A stretch of DNA of 12,857 nt from Clostridiales bacterium UBA1389 (GTDB taxonomy: Bacteria > Bacillota > Clostridia > Oscillospirales > CAG-382). How positions within the stretch are numbered: position 1 is the stretch's first letter; every line of letters begins with the position of its first letter. The notes beneath the pieces were generated by a model, which saw only the letters and a list, made by a program, of their open reading frames with translations, had not been told where the DNA came from and made no database searches. The stretch spans positions 1 to 12,857 of the forward strand of contig DBQR01000025.1 of NCBI GenBank assembly GCA_002305335.1, written 5' to 3'. Both the position numbers and the translations under genes were made by a program. Below are positions 6,695 through 12,857 of this stretch, one piece after another.

Positions 6695-6733
6695 AAAAAT
6701 TCACCGGTATATTTTACGTAAAATACCGGTGAA
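6695..6733 (-). terminator. Terminator-like hairpin after proA that also contains the next gene's ribosome binding site
   Basis: TTCACCGGTA (6700-6709) pairs with TACCGGTGAA (6724-6733), and inside them TTTTAC (6712-6717) pairs with GTAAAA (6718-6723), leaving a two-base bulge at 6710-6711. On the minus strand the stem is followed by five T residues (6699-6695) and then at once by the ATG of the deacetylase-like gene at 6694. It lies 20 bases beyond the proA stop, so it should act as the proBA terminator. The GGTGA of the 3' arm (6705-6701) is six bases before the ATG and is the only candidate ribosome binding site, so it would be sequestered when the stem forms. Confidence 0.7.
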
Positions 6734-6752
6734 ATATGCGCTTTTTACCCTA

Positions 6753-7988
6753 CTATTCCCTTATCTGCCCGTTGCCACGGACGATATATTTTACGGTTGT
6801 CAGCTCATTCAGTCCCATGGGACCCCTTGCATGGAGTTTCTGGGTGGATATGCCTATTTCCGCCCCTAAGCCGAATTCCCCCCCGTCGGTAAAGCGGGTG
6901 GAGGCGTTTACATACACCGCCGCCGAATCAACGGCTTTTATGAAATATTCGGCTTTTTTCATATCGTTTGTTAAAATGGATTCTGAATGGCTGGTGGAAT
7001 GGATATTAATATGCCTTACGGCTTCTTCTGCGGAATTTACTATCTTAACCGAAAGAATATAGTCGTCGTATTCGGTAAAGAAATCCTCCTCGGTAGCGTC
7101 CTTTATACCGGGAAGTATCTTTTTGACTTCCTCATCCCCCCTGAATTCCACTTCCGGCATGGTTTCATAGATTTTAGGAAGTAATATCCCGGCGATTTCG
7201 CCGTCAACCAGCACATGCTCGACGGCGTTGCATACCGAAGGGCGGGAGGTTTTGGCGTTTCTGATAACCCTAACCGCCATGTCAATGTCGCAGCTTTTTT
7301 CCGCATAGATATGGCAGTTTCCCGCGCCGGTTTCGATAACCGGAACCAAAGCGTTCCGGACTACCGCCTGAATGAGCCCCTTTCCCCCGCGGGGGATAAG
7401 CAAATCAATATAACCTCTCGCCTTCATAAGCTCGGTGGCGGAATCCCTTGAGGTGTCATCGATAAACTGGACAATATCGGGGCTCAAGCCGTTTGCCTCT
7501 GCCGCCCGCCTTATAATGTCCGAAATCGCTTTATTGGAATTTACCGCCTCTTTCCCTCCCCGAAGGACAACCCCGTTCCCGCTTTTAATGCACAGGGCGG
7601 CGGCGTCGGCGGTTACATTGGGGCGGGATTCATAAATTATTCCGATAACCCCGAGGGGTACCTTGACTTTTTGAATTTCAAGACCGTTGGGTCTTGACCA
7701 TACCTCCCCTTTCCCCAACGGGTCGGGAAGGGAAATGACCTCAAGTACCGAGTCGCATATGTCTTTTATCCGTTTGTCGTTCAGGGCAAGCCGGTCAACC
7801 ATTGCCTTTTTTATTCCGTTTTCCTCGGCTTTTTCAATATCCTTTCGGTTTTCGGTCAGAATGAAGTCCTTGTTTTCCCACAGAAGGTTTGCCATTGACC
7901 TTAAAACGGCGTTTCTTACCTGCCCTTCCGAGGAGGAAAGGGAAAACACCGCGTTTCTGCAGAGAAGGCATTTTTCGATAACCGTCAT
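6753..7988 (-). CDS. proA: Gamma-glutamyl phosphate reductase ProA
   Basis: ProA reduces gamma-glutamyl phosphate with NADPH to glutamate-5-semialdehyde, the second step of proline synthesis, in the cytosol. It has 411 residues, standard length. The aldehyde-dehydrogenase-like fold is seen in PLGVIGIIYESRPNVT (111-126), the LRGGKEA loop (142-148), LIPRGGKGL (197-205), VIETGAGNCH (217-226) and the catalytic cysteine C253 in SRPSVCNA. The C-terminal FTDGGEFGLGAEIGIS and KLHARGPMGL are characteristic of ProA. It lies 24 bases downstream of proB. The region before the ATG reads AAAGGCGGGGG, a rough ribosome binding site. Confidence 0.97.
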   Translation of the reverse strand: MTVIEKCLLCRNAVFSLSSSEGQVRNAVLRSMANLLWENKDFILTENRKDIEKAEENGIKKAMVDRLALNDKRIKDICDSVLEVISLPDPLGKGEVWSRPNGLEIQKVKVPLGVIGIIYESRPNVTADAAALCIKSGNGVVLRGGKEAVNSNKAISDIIRRAAEANGLSPDIVQFIDDTSRDSATELMKARGYIDLLIPRGGKGLIQAVVRNALVPVIETGAGNCHIYAEKSCDIDMAVRVIRNAKTSRPSVCNAVEHVLVDGEIAGILLPKIYETMPEVEFRGDEEVKKILPGIKDATEEDFFTEYDDYILSVKIVNSAEEAVRHINIHSTSHSESILTNDMKKAEYFIKAVDSAAVYVNASTRFTDGGEFGLGAEIGISTQKLHARGPMGLNELTTVKYIVRGNGQIRE

Positions 7989-8012
7989 TAAAACCCCCGC
8001 CTTTCTTGAAAA

Positions 8013-8807
8013 TTACAGCTTTCCGAAATAGGTTCCGGTAAATTCTCCGTCAAAAATATTATACAGTATGTTGGGGTTTGACCCGTTTACAATAATCATT
8101 GGGATATCATGTTTAATAGCCGACATGGCGGCTTCAAGTTTAGCTTTCATTCCGCCCGTGCCCCGCTTTGAACCGGAGCCGGTGCCCTCGGCGCAGCTTA
8201 AATGGTATTCGGTTATTTCGGGGATATGCTCGATCAGCTTCGCGTCCGGGTTGGTGCGGGGATTCCTGTCGTAAAATCCGTCCACGTCGGACATATTGAT
8301 AATCAGGTCCGCTTTTACGAGACGGGCGACCGAAATGGCAAGGGTATCGTTCCCGCCGAAGGTTATCTGTTCGCTGGACAGGGTGTCGTTCTCGTTCACC
8401 ACGGGTATGCAGCCGTATTCCAGCAGTGTCATAAAGGTGCCGGATGCGGATTCCCGCCTGACCTTGTCGTCCACGATATCCTTTGTCATAAGTATCTGGC
8501 CGATTTTATGGCCGTACTGGAGGAAGTTGCGGTCATAAATGTCTATGAGCTCGCACTGCCCCACGCTGGCGGCGGCCTGCTTTTCGACGGTGGTGAGGGA
8601 TTTGCCGTAAAAGCCCAATTTGGCGATTCCGCAGCTAATAGCACCGCTGGAGACAAGAATGATATGCTTTCCCGAATTCTGAATGTCCGCAATGCATTTT
8701 ACGAGATTTTCGATTTTTCGTATATTAAGCAAGCCGCTTTCATGGGTAAGGGTGGAGGACCCCACCTTTATTACTATCTTCTTTTTGTTTGAAAGGTCGA
8801 TTTTCAT
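8013..8807 (-). CDS. proB: Glutamate 5-kinase ProB, short form without PUA domain
   Basis: ProB phosphorylates L-glutamate to gamma-glutamyl phosphate, the committed step of proline synthesis, and is usually inhibited by proline. The 264-residue protein is a single amino acid kinase domain: IVIKVGSSTL (11-20), VSSGAI (52-57), VNENDT (137-142), FGGNDTL (150-156), SDVDGFYD (173-180) and KRGTGGM (214-220). The RNA-binding-like PUA domain found in the E. coli enzyme (367 residues) is absent, as in many Firmicutes. The ATG at 8807 is preceded by AGAGGA at a rather long 13-base spacing. It is first in the proBA operon; the leader is only about 45 bases, too short for a T-box. Confidence 0.97.
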   Translation of the reverse strand: MKIDLSNKKKIVIKVGSSTLTHESGLLNIRKIENLVKCIADIQNSGKHIILVSSGAISCGIAKLGFYGKSLTTVEKQAAASVGQCELIDIYDRNFLQYGHKIGQILMTKDIVDDKVRRESASGTFMTLLEYGCIPVVNENDTLSSEQITFGGNDTLAISVARLVKADLIINMSDVDGFYDRNPRTNPDAKLIEHIPEITEYHLSCAEGTGSGSKRGTGGMKAKLEAAMSAIKHDIPMIIVNGSNPNILYNIFDGEFTGTYFGKL

Positions 8808-8825
8808 GACTTTATATTTTTCCTC

Positions 8826-8854
8826 TTTGCAAAAATGATTTTTTATACTATAAT
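8826..8854 (+). promoter_or_regulatory. Predicted promoter of maf
   Basis: TTTGCA (8826-8831) and a perfect TATAAT (8849-8854) are 17 bases apart. The -35 match is 4/6. Start of transcription would be near 8861, inside the -10 box of the proB promoter on the other strand, giving a leader of about 78 bases before maf. Confidence 0.52.
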
Positions 8855-8860
8855 GACGGT

Positions 8861-8889
8861 ATTATAGCAAGTAAATCAACCATAATCAA
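8861..8889 (-). promoter_or_regulatory. Predicted promoter of proBA
   Basis: On the minus strand, TTGATT (8889-8884) is followed after 17 bases by a perfect TATAAT (8866-8861). Transcription would start near 8853, about 45 bases before the proB ATG. The region is shared with the oppositely directed maf promoter. Confidence 0.62.
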
Positions 8890-8938
8890 GATGTTGCATA
8901 CAAAAAGGATAAATTTTATTCAAAAAAGGAGAAAAAAT

Positions 8939-9493
8939 ATGCTTGTTTTAGCCTCCGCCTCCCCGCGAAGGAGGGCTATTTTACAAAACGCCGGTATTGA
9001 ATTCGTATGCCGCCCCGCCGAAAGGGAAACACCCCCCGAAAATTTCCGGTCGCCGGAGGAGTTTGTGGTTAAAAATGCCCTTTCGAAAGCCAAAGAGGCG
9101 GCTTCGGAGTTCGGCAAAGGTGATATTGTTTTGGGGGCGGACACCATAGTTTATCTTGACGGGGAAATTATAGGCAAGCCCGCCGACAGGAAAAAGGCCT
9201 TTGAAATATTAAAGCGCCTGTCGGGAAACACCCATAAGGTTTACACCGGCATTGCCCTGATAAAAGGCGAAAGGGAAGTAACCGGCTTTGAGGTGACCGA
9301 CGTTACCTTCCGCCGTCTTGACGATGAGGAAATAAAGGCCTACATCGAAACCGGCGAACCCATGGACAAAGCGGGAGCTTACGGGGTCCAGGAAAAGGGA
9401 AGTCTGTTTGTAAGCCGTATCGAGGGGGATTTTTATAATGTGGTGGGGCTTCCCCTATGCCGGGTTTATACGGCGATGAAAGCTTTAAACTGA
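8939..9493 (+). CDS. maf: Maf family nucleoside triphosphate pyrophosphatase
   Basis: Maf proteins hydrolyse dTTP, UTP and modified nucleotides to the monophosphate and pyrophosphate, acting as a cytosolic house-cleaning enzyme; the family was first linked to septum formation. The 184-residue protein has the N-terminal SASPRR (6-11), GADTIV with the catalytic aspartate D68, KVYTGIAL (100-107) and ETGEPMDKAGAYGVQ (137-151), the last close to the YhdE-type dTTP/UTP-specific enzymes. I place the start at 8939, not at the in-frame ATG at 8891, because AAGGAG lies seven bases upstream and the family begins directly with LVLASASPRR. It is transcribed divergently from proBA. No clear terminator follows, so some read-through into the next gene is possible. 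Confidence 0.95.
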   Translation: MLVLASASPRRRAILQNAGIEFVCRPAERETPPENFRSPEEFVVKNALSKAKEAASEFGKGDIVLGADTIVYLDGEIIGKPADRKKAFEILKRLSGNTHKVYTGIALIKGEREVTGFEVTDVTFRRLDDEEIKAYIETGEPMDKAGAYGVQEKGSLFVSRIEGDFYNVVGLPLCRVYTAMKALN

Positions 9494-9535
9494 CATTTTT
9501 TATTACCTTTTTGCCAAAATTTCGTTTATATTCTA

Positions 9536-9564
9536 TTGACAAACTTGTAATATTTCACTATAAT
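9536..9564 (+). promoter_or_regulatory. Perfect consensus sigma-A promoter of the secreted glycosidase gene
   Basis: TTGACA (9536-9541) and TATAAT (9559-9564) are separated by exactly 17 bases, matching the vegetative consensus at all twelve positions. It lies about 40 bases after the maf stop and about 45 before the next ATG, predicting strong constitutive transcription unless a repressor intervenes. No operator-like repeat is evident around it. Confidence 0.88.
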
Positions 9565-9608
9565 AAAATCAAACACTTATGTGTAAACATACGGAAAGGA
9601 TGAACACA

Positions 9609-12600
9609 ATGCGTAAGTCAAGAAAATCGGCTCTTGCCCTTTCATTAACGGCGGCGCTGGTTTTGACGATTTTCATCTCGGCTCTGTCCGCTTCGGCAGC
9701 CTACGGCTTTACCGAAAGATCGGCCAAGAAGTATGATGTCGTTGAAGGCGTAACCTACAGCGAATACGACATTACCAGCGGTGAAAACGGCAATACCGAA
9801 GTTGCCGCAGCCCTTCAGTTTTCAAAGAATGACTTTATACCCATGGTGTTTTCCTGCTTTGCGGGAACATCGGGTGTTCTTCAGACACAATACAATTACG
9901 CCGTAAACAAATACGGCTATGAGGTTGTGGGCATTATAAACGGCTCCTTCTGCTCCATGGACTCCGAAGGATACGGTGCCTACGGCACTCTGGTGGGAAT
10001 AAACATTTCCGACGGCAAAATAACCTCCGCCCATGCGGGCTATCAGGGGGAAGTCGTTGCCTTTATGTCCGACGGGTCACTGCAGGTGGTAAATTCCGCT
10101 TTAAGCTATACCCTTGTCATTGACGGCAAGGAAGTTCCCAACGGTCTTTATTACATAAACAAGACCAGCGGCACTGCGGAAAAAGGCGCCTCCCAGTGGA
10201 AAAATCAGTTCTATTACTATGATACTTCCTGCGGGAGAATCTGCGACACTTCCGAATTCGTAAAGGGCTATGAAGTCCTCTGCAAGAAGGTCGAAAATAC
10301 CGAACTCGTTGTCGGCGGCACCTTAAGGGGCGAGGTTATTTCGGTAACCCCCAACACCTCCAAGGGTGCTCTTGCGGAAAATTATTACGACATGTCCGAC
10401 AAATTCATTCTTTTCGTTAAGAATGATTCCCCCCTTACCAGCTATGTCACCGGCCTTGCAGCCGGCGACAAGGTGGAAATCACCACCACCGAAACCGTGG
10501 CTTCCTCCAAGGAAGTAATGGAAAAGGCCTCCTCGGTTATCACCAACGTGGGCTGGCTGGTTAAGGACGGCGTTGACCAGACTCAGATTCAGTCAACAAT
10601 AGGCAGCCATTCCGTAACCCTCGGCGCAAGATGGACTGCGTTCGGCGTTAAGGAAGACGGCAGCTATATATTCTTCACCACCGAAGGCGGCTCCACCGGT
10701 CAGGCCGGCAGGTCGGTAACCCTCCGGGACGTTGCCAAAGCCCTTAAGGATATGGGCTGCAAGCATGTTTTCAGGCTTGACGGCGGCGGTTCCACCGCAA
10801 TGTATGTTTCGGACGACGGAACCGGCAATCCCGGCTACAAGACCCCCAGTTCAAGGAGTATCGGCGACTGCATACTTATAGTCAGACGTCCCCAGGCTTC
10901 CGATACGGCAAAAACCGCTCTTGACAACCTGATTTCTCTGGCCGAAGGCGAGCTGGAAAAAGCCGAAGACGCATCCATCCGCGCGGCGCTTAACGCCGGC
11001 AATGCGGTTAAGGAAGCCGCAACCTCCACTTCCGGCGATTATACAAGGGCAATAATGAAGCTTTCCCAGGCACTGTCCGGGGATGCCGAACTTGCCGCAG
11101 CTCTTGATTTGGCTAAGACAGTTAAATTCTTCGATTTCTCCGAATCCGAACTCGTAGCCATCTGGGAAGCATACAAGAAAGCTTCCGAAGTAAGAAATAA
11201 CGAAAATGCCACCAATTCCGAAATTAAGGAAGCCGCTGCCGAACTTATGGCTGCCCTTAATATTTCCGCAAACGTGGCCTTGGGCAAATCCTACACCTTA
11301 AGGGGATTATTTCCCAACGCCGCCAGTGCCTCCTGGCCTGATGAAGGCGGTATAACCCTTACCGACGGCAAGGATGCCACCACCGCGACATATGGTGACG
11401 CCGCATGGGTCGGCTTTAACATCAGCGCGGACGATATAAAGAATGACAATCCGAAGCTTTCAAGTATAACCGTAGATCTTGCGGGAAATTTCAGCCTGAA
11501 TAAGTTCGTCCTCCGTATATATGACGGCCACGGCGACGTCGGCATTTCGGCTCCCTCGGGTGTGGTCTTCTACTATTCGGCAAACGGCACCGACTGGACC
11601 AAAGCCGGTGACGGCGCTCTTGAAAAAGAAACCGCCGAAAAGAGCCTAAACGCCTTTGTGCTTGAAGTTGAAACCCCCGTTTCGGCAAAATATGTTAAGG
11701 CGGAAATAACCCATTCCACCAACTGGGCGTTTGTTTCGGAATTCGAGGCCTACAAGGCATCCGAAAAGGTGCCCGCCGGCTGCTGGGTAAGCACTTTCAA
11801 CCAGCAGATTACCACCGGTATGTCGGTAATCTTCACCGGCGACGAAACCACCGACCTTACCTATGCGGACGCCAATGTCAGGTGGTCAAGGGCTATCTAC
11901 CTCAGATGGGACGAAGCCAAGGGCGGCTACAAGGTTTATAAAATAAAAGCCCCCGACGGAAACGACGGCGGCGTTATAGAAGCCGGCGACGTGGTGCTGG
12001 GCGTTCACAATGCGGAAGCTGTCGGCGACCCCGACGGCTCCACCGCCAACTCCCAGTATGCCTCCACCGCCAAAGTGGGCGACTATGTGGAATTCCACGG
12101 CATATCCATAAGCGGCAAAAACATACTCCCCGGCGGGTATTTCGCCTTCAAGTCCGCCAATGACTTTGACTCGAAATATTCCGGCGTTGAAGGCGAAACA
12201 GAACCCGACCCCGACCCCATTCAACCCGACTATTCCACGTTGTGGGATGAGTTTGACGAAGACGACTTCTTCGAAGTCAACTCCGCAACCGGCATATTCC
12301 AGAACAACAAGGGAATAAACACCAGATTCTGGTTCCAGTCGGCAAATGACGATAATTACATTTACTTTGCGGTTGTTTCGGCAGGCGCCCCCGTCGGCAC
12401 CGCCGAGGAATACGGCAACGGCAAGGGAACCACCATAAGGGTATGGTTCAGGACAAACAACGAAGCCACCCTTTACACCCACTTTATCGACATCGCCTAT
12501 GACGGCGACGGCAGCCCCTACATTTTAGCCAAGAAGAACGGCTCCTTAACCGAAAACAAGGACGCTGTTGAAATCGCCACCACCGGTCTGGTTGTGGAAA

Positions 12601-12857
12601 ATGTGGTGGGGGAAAATTACTGGCTCGTCCAGTTCAAGCTTCCCTATGATGTGATCGAGGCTGAAGACGACTTCGGTTATTACATTCAGGTCTGGGACGC
12701 CGAAGCGGCCGACTGCCTGCTTTACCCAGTTACCTGCCCCGAAGACCTTGACGACACCGTAAACACCAACTACTTCCCCTACAAGGGCTGGACCGACCAG
12801 GCATTGGCCGTTGAAATACCCGAACCCGGCGATACCTCCGAAGAAACCTCCGAAGAA
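9609..12857 (+). CDS. Large secreted phosphodiester glycosidase (NAGPA-like) multidomain protein, incomplete at the window edge
   Basis: The frame is open for 1083 codons and runs off the right edge. AAAGGA lies eight bases before the ATG. Residues 1-30 form a signal peptide (basic RKSRK, hydrophobic core, ASA then A at 28-31). Residues about 40-427 hold an N-acetylglucosamine-1-phosphodiester alpha-N-acetylglucosaminidase-like domain: INGSFCS (110-116), ARWTAFG (340-346), RLDGGGSTAMY (389-399) and SSRSIGDCILIV. This family cleaves sugar phosphodiesters and, in bacteria, may act on wall or exopolysaccharide. About 430-550 is Ala/Glu-rich and helical, resembling FIVAR-type repeats. About 551-717 resembles a discoidin (F5/8C) carbohydrate-binding domain. 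About 725-862 is an unidentified beta-rich domain. After a Pro/Asp linker (863-876) comes a CBM9/DOMON-like domain (about 877-1067), then an acidic tail TSEETSEE at the edge. More domains or a wall anchor probably follow. The substrate is unknown. Confidence 0.88.
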   Translation, partial: MRKSRKSALALSLTAALVLTIFISALSASAAYGFTERSAKKYDVVEGVTYSEYDITSGENGNTEVAAALQFSKNDFIPMVFSCFAGTSGVLQTQYNYAVNKYGYEVVGIINGSFCSMDSEGYGAYGTLVGINISDGKITSAHAGYQGEVVAFMSDGSLQVVNSALSYTLVIDGKEVPNGLYYINKTSGTAEKGASQWKNQFYYYDTSCGRICDTSEFVKGYEVLCKKVENTELVVGGTLRGEVISVTPNTSKGALAENYYDMSDKFILFVKNDSPLTSYVTGLAAGDKVEITTTETVASSKEVMEKASSVITNVGWLVKDGVDQTQIQSTIGSHSVTLGARWTAFGVKEDGSYIFFTTEGGSTGQAGRSVTLRDVAKALKDMGCKHVFRLDGGGSTAMYVSDDGTGNPGYKTPSSRSIGDCILIVRRPQASDTAKTALDNLISLAEGELEKAEDASIRAALNAGNAVKEAATSTSGDYTRAIMKLSQALSGDAELAAALDLAKTVKFFDFSESELVAIWEAYKKASEVRNNENATNSEIKEAAAELMAALNISANVALGKSYTLRGLFPNAASASWPDEGGITLTDGKDATTATYGDAAWVGFNISADDIKNDNPKLSSITVDLAGNFSLNKFVLRIYDGHGDVGISAPSGVVFYYSANGTDWTKAGDGALEKETAEKSLNAFVLEVETPVSAKYVKAEITHSTNWAFVSEFEAYKASEKVPAGCWVSTFNQQITTGMSVIFTGDETTDLTYADANVRWSRAIYLRWDEAKGGYKVYKIKAPDGNDGGVIEAGDVVLGVHNAEAVGDPDGSTANSQYASTAKVGDYVEFHGISISGKNILPGGYFAFKSANDFDSKYSGVEGETEPDPDPIQPDYSTLWDEFDEDDFFEVNSATGIFQNNKGINTRFWFQSANDDNYIYFAVVSAGAPVGTAEEYGNGKGTTIRVWFRTNNEATLYTHFIDIAYDGDGSPYILAKKNGSLTENKDAVEIATTGLVVENVVGENYWLVQFKLPYDVIEAEDDFGYYIQVWDAEAADCLLYPVTCPEDLDDTVNTNYFPYKGWTDQALAVEIPEPGDTSEETSEE

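Noticed and set aside
8808..8860. T-box or proline-responsive leader before proB
   Set aside because: The predicted leader is about 45 bases, without a T-box sequence or terminator hairpin.
8891..8938. In-frame upstream ATG that would lengthen Maf by 16 residues
   Set aside because: It lacks a ribosome binding site, and the family starts directly at the second ATG (8939), which has AAGGAG at seven bases.
11886..12482. A 198-codon minus-strand frame within the secreted glycosidase gene
   Set aside because: It is antisense to an uninterrupted 1083-codon frame with clear domains, and its Gly/Val-rich translation is typical of a codon-bias shadow.

Overview
The window looks like chromosome from an anaerobic, low-to-mid GC Gram-positive of the class Clostridia, probably an Oscillospiraceae/Ruminococcaceae-type gut bacterium. 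Supporting signs are an AdhE with a clostridial-type sequence, a PUA-less ProB beside ProA, strong AAGGAG-type ribosome binding sites, near-consensus sigma-A promoters, and a large secreted multidomain protein with acidic Ser/Thr/Glu linkers. The taxonomic call is an inference from gene style. I see no mobile element, tRNA, rRNA or CRISPR array.

From 8807 down to 31 every gene is on the minus strand. Read in transcription order, a promoter at 8861-8889 drives proB and proA (proline synthesis from glutamate). These end at a long hairpin (6700-6733) that looks like a terminator but also contains the ribosome binding site of the next gene. That gene (6694-5972) encodes a membrane-anchored, catalytically degraded NodB/polysaccharide-deacetylase-like protein. 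It overlaps by 23 bases a 136-residue protein I cannot identify (5994-5584). A fresh promoter with a palindrome over its -10 box (5543-5577) then drives a two-gene sugar operon: a TIM-barrel sugar-phosphate isomerase/epimerase and a nucleotidyltransferase, closed by a strong terminator at 3721-3754.

A 365-base gap (3420-3785) holds that terminator, a possible 38-codon small ORF, the adhE promoter with an AT-rich inverted repeat, and a structured adhE leader. AdhE (acetyl-CoA to ethanol) is followed, two bases after its stop, by an APH/choline-kinase-like small-molecule kinase whose ribosome binding site lies inside the end of adhE.

On the plus strand, maf (nucleotide pyrophosphatase) diverges from proB through back-to-back promoters. 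It is followed by a perfect consensus promoter (TTGACA-17-TATAAT) and a very large secreted protein that runs open off the right edge (at least 1083 residues). This protein has a signal peptide, a phosphodiester glycosidase (NAGPA-like) domain, a helical segment, a discoidin-like domain, an unidentified domain, a CBM9/DOMON-like domain and an acidic linker. I interpret it as an extracellular carbohydrate-active or cell-wall-associated protein.

No clearly new multi-gene system is evident. The most unusual items are the deacetylase-like pseudoenzyme with its orphan partner and hairpin-buried ribosome binding site, the structured adhE leader with the coupled kinase, and the secreted glycosidase architecture.
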